Assembly (NCBI GenBank): GCA_948099385.1
Contig: CANUEZ040000168.1
Location: forward strand, 10,884,001 to 10,948,000
Length of the DNA: 64,000 nucleotides
Direction of reading: 5' to 3'
Source: Fasciola hepatica
Lineage: Eukaryota > Platyhelminthes > Trematoda > Plagiorchiida > Fasciolidae
Both the position numbers and the translations under genes were made by a program. The notes below the pieces were generated by a model. The model made no database searches and had not been told where the DNA came from. It saw only the letters and a program-made list of their open reading frames with translations. Shown here piece by piece: positions 19,015 to 33,140 of the stretch (positions are counted from its first letter, which is position 1; each line of letters begins with the position of its first letter).

Positions 19015-22000
19015 TCTGTATAGGATCACACCAGTTGAGATTAGTACTATTCCACAGCAGTGGATCAAACAACTAGTTGGTCAACCAATGCTCAGTGTCT
19101 TGAAATTTGTCAACTCATAGCCATGCCCAACATGCACTAATATACAGGGCAGAGAACCGTTAAGGTACATGAAAATATACTACAGGTATTTTCTGCTTGC
19201 AACTGAAATCGCATGATGCAGTACGTTCCCGGCATCTACGAGACACCACTGTACTATTTTGGACAACCTCCTCCCGGACCCTTTGACCTTGAGTGGAGAA
19301 CCACGTAAGGTCTCAATCGGTCAGGTGCCGTAACGATCCAGTAGGGATATGCAAAACCATTCGCTACCCTCTCCCAAACTTGAAGACCACTGAGTTTCAC
19401 TTCCGCACGAAGTGCTTGGAGCGAATAGTTAGTAAAACTACTTCTAGACATGTTGTTCAGTATGGCGTCATACCGAGTACGTGGCATAAATTTGTGGCAG
19501 AACGATCATGTTTAAATCTTGTACTGCTGTTTGGTAATGAGGTAGCCAGGCGGCTAGTGGGGGGACGATTATTTGGAGTCAGGTAGATGGACTTGAGTAA
19601 GTCGCCCGATCCATAAACCACAGGTTTCTAGACGTCAAAACTCAGACTGTGGGAATTGTTGGCAGTACCAGGTAAATAGCTTTATATCAATGAAAACTCT
19701 TAATGTTGAGGTGGACACCACGGTCTCTCAGTCGAATGGGTTCCTATGGATAGCTCAGCCGTCCCATTTTACCGATCCATTTAGCCAATCTTTTACGTGA
19801 TATGGATAATTCTTACTTTGTGTCGCATGATCACGTCAACATTCGTTGAACGAATAGGGCGAGAGGTGTGATTGTCGTCCGACAATGGCCGAGCGTTTCA
19901 GACTTTCTGCTGGGTCTTTCTAAACGTGAATATCTGATGGCAAGCTTAGTGAACATCGTAAGTGCTTACGGTCAGTGCAATTGCCCTCTCAATCCAAGGA
20001 CCTGGACAGGCTACCAGACAATAGTTTCAAGACTTTGTTGCAGTGCAACGCGGCAGCGAACAGTGTCAGGAAGAAACTCTCTCAAGGGAGACCCATTTTG
20101 TCGTTCAGGGACCACTAGAATTTCGTTTCTTTCTGCCAAACCACAGTTAGACCGCGTCTGGTATACTGAGTACAAGTGTGGGTGGAATCAGAAGAATACG
20201 GACAGCACAGAAGAGGTGTAAAGGACAGCCATGGAGATAGTGATTGGCCAAGGTGAAATGGACACAAAAGCGTCTTCAAGCCCTGCAGCAGTTTTCTATG
20301 AGGTGGCGAAGCCTGCATGAGCATCTGGTAGAACCCTCCTAGGAAGGAGGATCCCTGAGGCATGAGTCGAAAACAGTCTTTTCCGCAATCCCAGAGCATA
20401 GTCTAAGGCTGCAAAAAGCACTGAAGGCCTCAAATAAAGGTGAATAGCTCATCAAACAGACTGCTATCCCTTTGAAATCAGCTCCAAAAACAACATCAAA
20501 GACTTTTAAAGCAGTGAACGAGTGTTGAGGGCAGTGTGCATTGAGGTTTATGCAAACCTGGTGTCAGACACTATAAACACATTACTTTCCCGCCTCACCC
20601 TGTGGGAACAGACACTGCACAGAAATTCTTCCTCTCAGATGAAGAAGATGTCACGCAGTGTTATAAAAAACGGAGTCTCCGACTACATACCTATCTGAAC
20701 GCACGATTAGCTCTGCTCACGCAGTGTCCCGTGCACACTTAACCGGACCAAACGGAGTCAGCCGGTGGTAGCGTTCAGGGCAAATTTAAAGCTTCGCTGG
20801 CCTAATGTGCTCCCTGAATGCATCTTAAACCATGATATTAGGCAAAAATACTGCATGCAGCCACCTTTACCCTTTTATTTACGCCCACTCGTCAATGCTG
20901 TATTTACTTGGACGCTTGAGCGATCTCTGAGGACGTGATTCCCGTCCCACTATTAAAATTAAAAAAATGACAAACGTTGATGGATTTTAGCCACACTGGT
21001 TGTTCTGTTGGGTCGTCAAGAGTTTAGAGACCAGGAGAACCACTGGACAGAGCCAACAGGACAAGGTGTGACAGGTTTCGAGAACAGCTTAGAAGGAAAT
21101 GGTGACGAGCGATCGCAGAACAGCACCAGGTTGACTTATTCAAAGGGGCTTCCAACAACCAGTCGACTGGAGAAACTTAGGCTGAGCTGAGTTCCTGACC
21201 TATCGAAAGCGCTGACCAACGTTTGATTGACCAGCTACACTTCCTAATAAATGACCGATGAGAGTGACTCATACGTCATGCAAGATTTCCAAAAAATACC
21301 CATCTTTCTTGGACGCGGGTAAGCACCTGAAGTGAAATTATACTTCATGTGACCATAAATGATGGCGACTAAAGTTTAGATGTGAGACTGCACTAACTAG
21401 TGGAGGACCTAGTGCAGGAACTGTGTGAGCTCCTGGGAGCTGCTAACAATCTGATGGAGGATCCAACTGCAGTTGCCTATTAGCAAGCAAGACTCACTCC
21501 CGCTCTAGGCTCGTGTTGGCACTTTAAATTAGTTCGATTTGTTTGTCGGCAAGAATCGCTACACCTAGCGCCCTGACCTCCTCCATCAACTTAACAGAAG
21601 CACATGGGCACATCTCCTCCGCCGAATCATAAACAATTGGAAAGCTTTGTAAGCACGCGTGGTGACAATGATTTCTTTCGCTGCCTGCAGGAGCATGCTG
21701 GATGCACGCTGGGTAGAGTCTTGCCCAGAACGAGTAACCGTTCTAATTGGTCTTTTATTCATTTACTCAAAATTATGTTCCATTTCCTCACCTTAGCAAT
21801 TTCTTACCGTAGCTGCCTTTGTTCAGCCCTTCCGCGCCACCTCCACTCAGAAGTCTAAGTTATTCCGGGACGCGAACTACTGTCCCAAGTGGATACTGCG
21901 GTGAGATGTGGCGCTGATTCCGTGTTACTCTAAGGTTGGTGCTTCTGAGGGCCAACCTCCAATATTTCTTTCCCACTAGCTGAAGTGGAACGAAACAATA

Positions 22001-22900
22001 ACGACTTGCCCTGGATAGTCGTTAGCTGCAGCAAGGTGGGAATTCCCTAAGCTTGCAGCACAAGAAATTATCGGCTCACTGACTCCGGCGGCAAGTCCCG
22101 TAACAGGACCTTACCTGACCTGAGCAATTTGGACCAAACCGAACTGCTTCACACTCCTTATATCGGACCTAGCTCTAGAACTGTTTCATCTTCAGTGGGA
22201 ACAAAAGAATAACAAGTGTAACAGAATTCGTTGCCCGGTGAGATTCTTCTTGATGATGACAGGCAGCCAAATAAATATATAGTTCAAAAGAGATCCAGGG
22301 AAAGTCGAGAAAATCTGGCTCCTAATAAAGGAAGATTAAAAACGTAAGGTCAGCTTCTGGACCAAAGGGTCAGTGACCTGCCTTCCTGGCACCGTACAAC
22401 ACGCTGCAACATACTGCCTGTAATCCCCAAAGGCGTTACCATTCATCAACCTGTTTGAGATTCAGGCCGAATATGTTACAAACTTTAGTTTGTGTCGCTT
22501 TGCTGGTGAAGCCCGGGTACGGTGGATTGTCCCATATCTGACACCCTTAGTCAGCAGGATTTCACTTCCACTGAAGTTATAATGGCAGCGAATTCCAGCC
22601 AACTTTAAAGTTGCTGCATTTATTCTCTTCTGTCCTTTGCTTTTTTGTATCTGAAGCTCCCTAATGCACCTTCTAGTCGTGTCTTCGGAAACAGTAAAGA
22701 AACCGATGGCCTTAAATATCGTTCAAGCAAGCACTCCTACGTCGGTCTGGAGAGAGAACCAAAGAAAGTAAACGTCGAGGTCTCACATCCAAGGAAGAAT
22801 GTCTGTAGCTCTGCCACGTTTCATCATTCATTAAGGCCCGGGTCGGTTGTACCATCTCCGAGTGTTACTTGTTCGCGAGACGAAAGTGTGTAGATGGACG
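19015..22900. other. No recognised gene
   Basis: The stretch upstream of the TMEM185-like start contains a 77-codon minus frame (19254-19487, with KLSGLQVWERVANGFAYPYW) and an overlapping plus frame (19293-19586). Neither is recognised. 20.1-21.9 kb is stop-rich on both strands and may be very old LINE sequence. No RNA gene was seen. Confidence 0.35.
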
Positions 22901-22904
22901 GCAA

Positions 22905-24060
22905 GAAACCTCGTGTATTGTCGTGACCATCGGGACAAGCCCCGCTTCGTTTTTCTGCCACAGCACGTAAGTGCCTCTGGAGGTTCCGATTGAAGTAACT
23001 GGATAAAAATTTGACTCAAACCCTCATATTCAGTTACCTGATCTGAGGATCACTGGTTCAAGAATGTTCACTGATTTATCTGACTGGAGCCTCAGCCCCT
23101 ATAACTATCCCCGTGACGAACCCTAATCCGAAAGTGCTCAATGACGCACCCACGTAACCGGTATCAACTGTGAAAAGCTTCACAAAATGAAGCAAATTAA
23201 ACTCATCAAGGATGCCAGTGGTGTGACCAGGCCAGCCCGACCATGCACAAGTGACATCACACGGGCAATAAACGGGATGGGATAGAGGGCTGCGAGCCTA
23301 AACATCAGGTACGGGAATCGGGTAGCATCAACCTAACTGCGGGTGGACCAGTACCTCACACGGCAGAGATCAGAGTGATTCCCAACAATGCTTACGGTGT
23401 GGGCGACAAATGGAAGGAATTGATCACCAATATACGAATTCAACTGTACTGCCTTCTTGGAGACTTGGTTACATCAAATAGTGGCCATAGAGCTTTTGCC
23501 AACGAAGAGATATTGCATCCACAGGACGGGTAGAGAATACATAAGGAAAGAAAATCTATCCTGCTTATGAATGGAAGCTTCGAACTGCAGCCAGGAGGGG
23601 GCTTCTGCCCCCGAATACACATGCGACTTCGTGTCATAGTATATTTCCAGACCCTGGGTTGAAGCCATGTGTTTGGGGCGGCCCGCATTGAGAGCCTGAA
23701 AAGGTCATCAGTGGGATAGATTGTTCCGTATGCCCTACCCATCAGGAGGATTGGCCACTAATTCCTAGGGACTTCAACTCCGAGAATGAGAACGCAATTA
23801 CTCTGGGCCCTCGAATAAAACCACTTTGGCAGTGGACTGTTTGCGCTAGTCCTTTCTATACCGCTCGTTCGGAGTGTTAGCCAAGCTAGTCAGTATAGGG
23901 AGGGATAAACTCCAAATCTGCTCACCCGGCACCCCGAGGAAGTTGGTAGTCCGGGGTACAACTCTTAGATGGTTACGGGTGTCCACGTGGTCGTTAGGGT
24001 TCTGCGCTAAGGAGCTCCTCACTATATCCACTCAGAAAACAACAAAACTCAAGGAGGTTG
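22905..24060 (+). pseudogene. LINE beta copy 2: endonuclease region (decayed)
   Basis: Plus-strand remnants of an apurinic-like (EEP) endonuclease. EIRVIPNNAYGVGDKW (around 23370) and GHRAFANEEILHP (around 23485) correspond to the mid-domain, and a degenerate GDFN box (RDFNSENENAITLG) occurs near 23765. Many stops interrupt the frame. Family known: the endonuclease nicks target DNA to prime reverse transcription. It joins the RT remnant downstream in the expected order. Confidence 0.55.
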
Positions 24061-24699
24061 CACTTGGCGGCCAAGAAAGAAGCAACGGGAAGGATCGACT
24101 GGTGTGCCAGCCTCCTTGCTGTCGAGGAGAGGCGGAACGGCATCAACTCAACCTCCTCAGGATGACCGAGCAATGCGACTCACGGAATTGGGTGAAATGG
24201 CTGGGCTATCCACCTTGGTGGTCCAGCCGAGCAGCCCAGGAGCAGGCGGAGAAACATGAGGCTGGGCGTCGTTCGTAATCAGGAGCGGGAAACCATCGCA
24301 GGTTTCAATTTAAAGGGGTAGGAGACCGTGACTTTGGAGTGCAGTGGGAGTGCCAAACAAAGTTACAACAAGACCACGGGCATAAGGTGGAGACTGGTCT
24401 TGAAACCCAGTTTAACTTCGTTTGGCCCAAAGCCTCCTCAGGGATCTCTGTGTGCTGCGTATTCAACAGCAACGGTGAAATAGCATCCGCGGTTTTCAAG
24501 AAAGCGCAGACATAGGAGAGGTTTTTGAAAGGGCGCGTAGCAAGGGTACCGGGAGATCGTTTGAGATTACTTCTGCTTAGTCAGTTGCCGCAACGGATGC
24601 CACGAAAATCAAGGCCTCAGTAGTGCAGCTAGCCCCAAGTCGTTTGGGTAAAAATGGCGACGGGACTAGACGGGGTTCACCAATCCCTTGCTAAGCCGC

Positions 24700-25650
24700 C
24701 TGCAGTCATATCAGCCGTTGCACTTGGTCAATTTTTCAATGCACTGCCTAATGTAAGGGGGTGACCGGTTGACTTGAGAAAAGTAAAGGCGGCTTCTATC
24801 ACTATATGGACTTCCAGAAAGCCTTTTACCCGGCAAGCAGTCTGCAATTGGTGGCCAGGGTGGAAGCTTTTGGAGTCGCGCCGCAAGTGCTGAGGTGGGC
24901 GAGAACATATTGAGCTGTGAGTTCCTTCTTTGCTAGAGTTGAAGAAGCCAGGTCCACTGTACCAAGAGCATGAAGCGGAGAGCCTCACGGGTCCACGCTC
25001 GGACATCTGCTGTTCTTCCTACAATTGAGAGGCCAAGCTATAACTTTCGACTGTTCCAGTTTTCTGTTCGCTGAAGGTAACAACTTGGTGGGTTAACCAG
25101 GACCCAATCGGTTGCTGGAGAGCTTGAATAAGTTGAACAGTGGGCTATAAAATTGAAACTTCCATTGGATGCCAAAAATTGCAGAAACGTATTCTCGGGT
25201 CTGGGACACGCAGGGAAGGTTCGTAGGATCAGCTATTCGAGAAATGACTAGTCCAGCTGGTGCTTTAGGTGACTTCGGAGTTGTTTACGAGGGCTTCAAG
25301 ACGAACCAACAGTGCATCTCTGCAGGGTTTAAAACCAGTAGGGAGCTTTTGAAACTCAAAAGGACAGCAGTGTCTCAAGATGCCCGGGTACTTGTGTCTC
25401 TATACCAAAAAATAGTAGGAAGCCAATGGGGGAACCTTGCGTGGTCTCGGGCATCTACTCAGGTGAAAGGCAGCAAGGCAAAGGAATCAGTCCAAGGAAA
25501 CCTTATCCGGTTGGTTAACAGCTTACGAGTTTACTCGCGGGGCCTTCGAAATTGGCCGTGCTTTTGTCCCGCCTTCAATCGTTGGGGTATATTTACACAC
25601 GGACCATGTCGCAGCAACATTATTTGCTTTTTAACACAGGTTGCCTAGCA
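24700..25650 (+). pseudogene. LINE beta copy 2: RT and C-terminal region (decayed)
   Basis: RT pieces at about 24780-25080 in shifting frames correspond to the block DFQKAFxxxxxxLLLLKM-ALGVAPQVL of the copy at 32.1 kb (here KAFYPASSLQL and EAFGVAPQVLRWA). The C-terminal frame 25169-25648 reads FGVVYEGFKTNQQCISAGF, SRELLKLKRTAVSQDARVL and GNLIRLVNSLRVY, the thumb/C-terminal region of CR1-like elements. The catalytic FADD box is not intact (FLFAEG). Dead copy. Confidence 0.72.
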
Positions 25651-26700
25651 ATCATTGTTTCGTTAAGAAGTGCCGAAGTATTGTGGCAAGTCTATGGAAT
25701 CCATCGAGTCGACAATCACTCCAAGAAAATCTCCTGGAAAGCAAGTAAAAGCCAAAATAAGGCTCATTTACTCCAAAGAAGTTGTAATACTAATGAAACA
25801 CAGTGCTGGATGGAAAGTGGCTTTTTGACGAAGGGAAATATCAAACTTGTGTAAACCCATTATTTTTGGCTCAAATGCGCGTTCACTTATTTGAAACTTC
25901 GGATATTTGAGAGACTTTGCCCTTCGTCGGGTAGATGAGCAACTCGGGGCTATATTGCCGAAGGTAATTTGACTCAGCGACAATATTGACGACGAAATCA
26001 TCGACCTTGATTGTTTTACCTGCTGCCGGGCGGACCGATCCTCGCTTCTTAAACAACGTGGAGGGGGGGGGGTGGTTACGACTTGTCCTAAAGACTACTG
26101 ATGCAAGTCCAGCCAAGTGCTATTGACGCACTAAATTTCTTACGTCAGCGCTTCCACGATCTTATGCAAAGCCAAACGAATGAGTATATATCGCTCCATA
26201 GTCATTATGAACGCTTATATTTCTCCCACGTGCCTCGCTAGTGTTTTCGGGTAGTCCTCTAAAGTTTTAACAGTTTTTGTGCTTCGTTTGGAGTGATTTC
26301 GACCATTCCCTGCTGAAGTTCTGGAGGCTACTGGGTCGGAAAACATTGTAAACTTCCCCACCAGGATTGATGCCCATCGTGGTTTGTTGCACAAACAACC
26401 CCTATCTGGTTCGGACCTCACTTAGATCTCCTCTAGGGATACCAGACGACGCCATGATATTGTTCTTTCCAATGATACGTGGCTTGAGTAATCACAGAAC
26501 CTTCACCGGCAGTGGCTACCTGAATGGCAAAAAGCGGCAACGCCATTCAGAAAACTTACAAAGACCCCAAGCTGTGACCAAGAAGGCTAACCCCGAAATC
26601 TTCGACGACCAAGACCCTAAAGTGTTTTGTGAGCCTCTTACCGGTTACTCGATTTCTTGCTATGATAAGTGTAGTCCAATGGAGGCCATATAAATTGGTG
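25651..26700. other. Unassigned, possibly decayed LINE
   Basis: A 108-codon plus frame (26367-26693) holds KKRQRHSENLQRPQ and similar basic stretches but no clear domain. It lies upstream of the LINE gamma RT and might be that element's region between endonuclease and RT; this is a guess from position. Confidence 0.3.
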
Positions 26701-28500
26701 GTGACCGATTTTCCTCTCTGTCCCTCAAAAAGTTACGCCGTAGGAAAGGAAGTGCTCACAAACGTAGGAACTATCGCACCGTGAAAACCCTTCCTTCGTC
26801 AATGACGCCAGAGGTCCGCAGGATTTACAGCTTACATGTTCGTGTACTCCTGGCCGACCGTTGTCGGCGAGAACTTTGGATGTCCATCAAACATTTGAAT
26901 GTTATCTTCACAAAATACTGAACATAAATGTTGTTTGAGGATCTAAACCGTGACATGAGCATGCAATCGCGTTCTCTATTGTTCAGATGTAATGGCGTCC
27001 TCTCTTGCCGCGGCTTTACCAGCTCCACTTCCCACAACGTATCCCCCCAAGCTGTTTACAAGGAGCCGTCAAACGTCAAGCTCAACAAATCCCACAGACC
27101 CGACAATCTTTCCCTGATTGTCCTAAAGTGATGTGCACAAATACTCACCCAAGCCATGACATAATTGTGTAATCAGTGCTTGTATTGCAAGAAGATTCTC
27201 GGCTGTTGGAGATCCGCGTCCATCACATCTGTGCTTAAGAAAGGAACAGCGTAATTCCATCCTATTGCCTGCACCTCCATCGTATTAAAGGCGATCTGGA
27301 GGCTACTACTCCAGGAACTATCCGGTGATTTGACAATACGAGGCGCGAACCAGTAAGCCTACCGCGGCTTCTGCTCTGCCTTGGATGCCATCGCTTAATT
27401 GACCCATAATGCCCTGTCTTCGCTAGACAGTAAATAAAGAGCCGTGAGTTTCCGCTTCCTGGATAACAGTGATGCATTCACCAGTGTTGACAGACGGAAG
27501 CTTCCCAACACACTCCCGAATAACGGAAAACAACCCTTACTCATTGGACTTTTGTCTGATTTTTTCTCTTGTCGTAAACAATTCAAAAGTTACAGGGTGA
27601 GAACCCCTTTCATCTCTGTTTCACGTAAAAGCGTGATACAAAGCGCAATCTCTTCCCCTTCTCCATCCTCTTTCCCCACGTCTCCCGCTCCTGTCAATGA
27701 CCTTTAATTCATTACAAAGTATGCGGATGATTTTGCAGTTGGGTTCTCCCATCATGATGAGCCAGCTTAGTCTGACCTCCAGTCTGGTCTCTTAGATATT
27801 GGTCTTTGATCCATTACCCATTAACCAAACTGAAACCCCCTATAAATGTTCAGATGTTTTCTCTTCTCTTTTGAAAAGATCTAAGTATGCCAACTTTCTG
27901 GAATCCTGTCGAGACATTCACATGGGGAATATCTCCTTTGACAGTCAACCATCGACTGAATACCTCGGGATTACGATCAACCCTGTTCTCTTTTGGGCTT
28001 AACGTGTCTGCTGCACTTTTACAAGAATGAGAGGACTAACCTAATAAGTTTAGCACCTGGAAGCAATATCGGTAGCTCTTTATATCATTCAGCATTTTAC
28101 CCTTGAATGCACACGACTTCAATGGTTGTATTCTCCTCCCATCTTCTTCCCTGACCCACAAGCTAACGATTTTAAAGTAATAAAAAGGTCTCCCAAGAAC
28201 CTATCCTATGCAAGTGGTATACCTCGTGAAGATCTCGCAGACTCCATCGCATGCCGATATCACAAAATGTGCAAAAGGTTCGCCGAGAGGATTCTGAATG
28301 ACTCAATTCAACCGCTTCACAGGGGCCTCAGCGAGTGTGCCCTCTCCTCCTCTACTGGAAAACAGTTATAAAGTGACTTACGCACGCTCGACTTCCTACC
28401 GGTCCTCCGTTGTTCCCTGTGTCGCTCGACTCTTATGTAACCCAGAAGACATCAACCCCGTGACTAGACAACGTTTATTGTCTTAAATCTAAAATCATCC
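26700..28500 (+). pseudogene. LINE gamma copy: RT (decayed)
   Basis: A third non-LTR family on the plus strand. NVKLNKSHRPDNLSLIVLK (27085-27130) is the PDN/S block; CWRSASITSVLKKGTA (around 27205) and CTSIVLKAIWRLL follow. 27444-27707 has VSFRFLDNSDAFTSVDRRKLPNTL and the strand leading to the VPQGS block; KYADDFAVGFSHHDE (near 27717) carries a YADD catalytic box preserved as residues but out of frame. EYLGITINP (near 27960) is in the C-terminal part. Decay is by multiple frameshifts and stops. The C-terminal region runs to about 28500. Confidence 0.78.
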
Positions 28501-30930
28501 CTAAATATTTAGCTTTCTTGTTGTTGTACTTGTTGTTTTCTTTTCCGCCTAGGTGCGTTGATTATATCCATGCACTGCTGAATATTCATCCAATGTGTTG
28601 CGCAAAGCAAGCTTGACATGATTGAGTGCCGTATTGGGTACGGACAACCTTTATTGAGTGGCCCCTTTCGGTGGTCGACGACATACTGGAGACCTGGCAG
28701 AAGCCTCCATGCACCACAGCTGTATCGCCGTCATCGACAGGCCACCTTTGCCCCCTAGTCAATTTTACCCCAGCCAAAGCATCGTAGCGGATTGCATATA
28801 GAAAAAAGCTCAAAAGGTTAGGTAGACTTCATTGGCCGTGGCTATTTATTTTTCATCTTCGCGCTTTGATTACCTGGTTCAGCCTCCTGCCTCCACGAAC
28901 TTCTCGGAAATTTAGTTCATGATTGGTAGGTTAAACTAATTCCTTTTGAGTCTCGCTATCGGCCTGGTAACGTACACAGCCAAGTAATATTGGCAAAGTT
29001 TCGATTTATTATGATTCGATATTCAGACATAGCATCATTTATTACGAAAGTTCTGTTTCCTAATGGCTTGGACTTGTTGGCTTTCGTTGCTTCTGGGTTT
29101 GGAAACTGCAAATATCCTCTGTTTATTGCACGCAAGGGTTACCTTTTCGGGCATTGCACAGCTTTTTCCAACAAAATGGGGGAGCTTTTTTCCCTTCTTT
29201 GACGACTTGGATCATTTGATCTACTATTACGCTTTGTTGGACGACAAAGGTGACTTCAAGGTGGATCGATTGAAAAATTCGTCATATTCTTCTGCACTCG
29301 CAATTATGAGCCTTTCCCTTCCATCAGCTTCTTGGTATTTTGGGTTGCTGATTTGCTTATCTTCAGTTTTCTTGCTCTGCTGATGGAACCAAGTGGTAAG
29401 AGTATTCCGATCATCAGCCAGCGGCTGGAGCGTCCGTTACTCCCTCCATCGGCAAGTCTCCAGGCAACACTTCGTGGAAATTTGTCAGACTTTTACGAAG
29501 AGGTACAACTGGGAGTGGAGACGGCTTATTTTACTGGTGGAATCCGCCGAAGCTAAGAGCACGGCGGCCGAAGGCAAACGAAGGGAGGCCCATGCATTTA
29601 GTTGACACGGCGGTAAGGTTTTAATGGGGCTGTATCATTCGGTAAAGGGTCAGTGGCGAAGTCCACACCCGATTATCTGTCTTTGATACCTACACTCCTA
29701 GGGCCAGTTAGGGTGGTGGTAACAACCTTCATTATTTGGATCGGTCGATTAGGGTGAATGAGCTGAACAGGCTGCTAGTAGGATCAGGACTGCCTTAGTG
29801 TCATTTTCTTGGACGCGATATTTCGCCATTGCTGTATATTTCATTCTTTCAACATTTCGACCGTCACATCGAGATCCTATTAAGTGGTGACGGCTAACGT
29901 TCTCACTATTTTCCTCAGTATTTTGAAGTGAAGTTGAAAGAAGCTGTTTCAAGTTGTTTACTTCATCATACTTGTGGAGGCTGTCAGGGAGCGAGACGTA
30001 CATTGGGAAAATGCTTCGGTCAGAGGCATCATATCGCACTTTGCATGCTAGATGAAGTAACCAGACCAGGATTGGTTGCTCAAGGTTAGGAAGCCTTTTC
30101 TTCGTATACTAACAAGCTGAGCCGTTTTGCAGAAGCACCGGGACGGCCATGGTATTTGGATAGCCTCAGTTCGATTCACAGCATGGAGGCACTTTGGAGC
30201 AAGATGCTTCGGTACATGGCAGTTGATTGGTTACAAAGGGCTGGCGGGATCTACCAGTCACAAGTCAAACCAAGGTTTCGCGATCTTTGTAAGCTCGTAA
30301 GTATTGACGCATTTTGCAAGGCAATAGATACAGCCGTCTCCTCCTTGAACAAAGGAAGTCTTCGGATCCCCACAAAAAGACTAGTCTGAATCTGGAAATG
30401 GTTTAAGCTGTCTATAAATGGTGCCAGTTGCATTGAAAGTCATGATAGAAATAACCCATAGGGCTGTGGAGAGCTCTAGGCATTGTCGCCTGTAGACCGC
30501 TGGGGGTTTGTGTCTTTATTCGAAGCCTGTTTTATTATCCTACTTCCAGGGTATCGTGGCAAGGGGTACCTCCTGAGGAGGTCCTTTGAAGAAGAATACT
30601 TCTACAGCAGACGTCACCTTTCTTTGCTGGGGATGAACAAAGCAACGGTCCCCAAAGCATCTTGTCAGCCATCCCCCAAGGGATTTGGTGCTGCCTAGGT
30701 ATTGCTGCGGTTATCATCGTGGATCAAAATGGGCCTTTTAGCGTTATTTCACTGCCCGATGCTGGTGCGGATACCTTTTTCATGCGTGGTGGCCAGCCGA
30801 GCTTTTAGGTCAAGTGGGAAGGACAGCTTAGGGCAACCCTAACACCCCATTGGGAATACTTTCAGTGACTTCAAACGGCGTATGACAACCAGAAATCATT
30901 GGATGGTAATGAATTGATCACACTGAAGGT
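28501..30930. other. No recognised gene
   Basis: Overlapping plus frames at 28990-29202 and 29063-29383 (70 and 106 codons) and 30156-30389 are open but show no domain I recognise. No RNA gene or paired repeats were seen. Confidence 0.35.
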
Positions 30931-30939
30931 CCTCTGTAC

Positions 30940-33140
30940 CGCTCCGTTATTTCTGGGCACACAGGCCACGACATTTAGGCAAGAAACTTTGTCCAAGTGA
31001 GGGCATTCGAAAGTTCAGTTCGGTTTGTACAGGAAAAAGGTGGCCAGGGCCAATTGTAACCCCGGGCTGTTTTGTCATCTGCGGGTTTTCTTGGCTCCAA
31101 AGACAGCTGGTTGAATGTTTTGTCTGAAAGGCGCAATTTGCGAGGCAGTATCGCCTCCACAGACATAAGTTTACCGACAAAATGACCAGGGGCTCAATAC
31201 CTCACCCAGGAATCTGCAGCTACTTCAGACCCAGTTATGAAGTATCAACCATTTTGCTCAAAGAGCTTTGCGCTCCAGCTCGCAGAATCCGCTGAAAGGG
31301 CAGGACACCATTGTGGACCTGTAGAGAAACTGGGGCTCAAAGCCGGAAACACAGGGCGTGGGCCGAGCTTCATCAGACAGGAGGCTACAGGAGATGTTTC
31401 CGGTTCAAAGTGACTCGAGAAGTATCCATGGGGGCCCAAAAGTAGTGTAAGATATCTCATGAGAGCTCCTTAGCCAGAAATGTCGATCGGAGCCCCAAAG
31501 TCTACTACAACTACGTCCAGTCAAATTCAGCCACGCGGGAGGCTGTGGGCTCCGTTAAGGACAGGAATGGCACCCATCCACTCGACAGTAGCCCCAAGAC
31601 CGAGATACCGCTACAGCACTTCGAGACGGCGCACCGGAGTGACAATGGACTGAACCCAGCGTAAGAACCTCCACTAGGCCAGAGGTTTTCGCCTCTTCCT
31701 GCTCCTGCGGACGAAGTAGAAAAAGCCCTGAGTTGTCTTAAAGTGCACAAGGCAGCCCTTCCAGACGGCACTCATGCAGCGGTTCTTCACTCTCTTGCCC
31801 AAATAATAAGGTACCTCTTGCTCTGCTGCACACCAGGTCGTTGAACGGAGCGCAGCTACCTGAGAACTGGCTGACGGCCAAAGTTTTGCTAGTACACAAA
31901 GGAAGGTCGAAGGAAGAGGCACGAAAATATCGACCAAATAGCCTGCCACCTGTGCCACTCAAAATACAGGAAGCTGATTGGAAATCGCACGGCTAGTCAC
32001 CTGACTGAGGATGAGGTAGTTTCCAACAGGCAACTCGGGTTTGTCAAAAATAGGTTATGCTTGTCTAACTTGCTGTCATTTCTGGACGAGGTAACGGCCA
32101 GTTTAGACAGGGGTAAACGAGTCGAGGGGTGCTACTTGGAACTACAAAAGGCTTTCGACTACCTGAAACATCGACTTCTGTTGCTCAAAATGAAAGCACT
32201 GGGTGTAGCGCCTCAGGTGTTGGAATGGACCCGTGCATATCTCAATAACCGAACGTATTAGGTGAGGGTGGAACTGAGCAAGTCCACGAGAGGTACTGCT
32301 ACCGGGGGAGTCCCTTATGGGGACGATCACTGGTCTTCTGTTTTCGATCTACATCAACGACCTGATAAAGGGTATACATGACCCAAGATACCAGTTTACG
32401 GAAGACCTAAAGCTGGTGAGCGAACCCAGAGCCCCGTCACTCCATGAGGACCATAATAAGGTTTACTTCTGGACCACTCAGCGACAACTGCCGCTCAACA
32501 TAGGCAAGTGTAAGCATCTAACCCAGGACATTGGCGGAGAATCGGTACACCTAGACCCACATAATTCACAAACAATCACGGAGGTTACAGCCATCGCTGA
32601 CCTTGGAGTCCTGATGAACGATCGCCACTAGCCATCTCCGAAGCATCTCGATGCTGCGGACAACAGGCACGGGAGGCTCCACCAACAGTTGCGCGCCGTA
32701 GCTTCCACAGAAGCTTATGTGTAGTTGCCTTTCTATATAACATTAGTCAGGACACACCTGGAACATTGTGCCCAAGCTTGGGCCCCGGCTCTATTGCTGG
32801 ACACCGCTGTTCTTGAGAAAGTGCTGCAATACTTCACAAGACTGCTACTGGGACTCGGGGACGAAGCCCTCGCAGAGAAGCTACAGGAGCTAAAACTTCT
32901 CCATGAAAAGCAGAGGATTCAGGAAAACCTAATAGTAGCCCTCAAGCGAAATCGAGGACTATCCATCCCAACGGAGCCGTTTTGGTACTGGCACGGGATT
33001 TCACTAGCTTAAGCTCGTTAAACCGAAAGTACTGAAAAACCTAGGGGGAAATTTCTTTGCGTGCCGCCTTGGCAGCCCATGGAACTCATTGTCCGCTGAG
33101 GTGGTGCCTGCCGTATCGGTGACAGGCTTTGAGGCGAGGC
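30940..33140 (+). pseudogene. LINE beta copy 3: RT with C-terminal region
   Basis: The best-preserved LINE beta copy. Landmarks in order: a pre-RT linker (YYNYVQSNSATREAVGSVKD near 31500); EVEKALSCLKVHKAALPDG (near 31710); an interrupted KYRPNSLPPVPL equivalent (near 31930); LSNLLSFLDEVTASLDRGKR (32061-32120); YLELQKAFDYLKHRLLLLKM (near 32135-32190), where the usual FDxVxH is FDYLKH; GLLFSIYINDLIKGIHD (near 32330); and QFTEDLKLV (near 32395), where the catalytic FADD is changed to FTED. 32725-33012 has YITLVRTHLEHCAQAWAP and LQELKLLHEKQRIQ. Stops lie at about 32259 and elsewhere. Loss of the FADD aspartate means the RT is inactive. Confidence 0.82.

Noticed and set aside
19254..19487. Minus-strand 77-codon frame upstream of the TMEM185-like exon as a possible exon of the same gene
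   Set aside because: No membrane segments, no start codon context and no credible splice junction to the exon; the TMEM185-like frame already has its own N terminus.
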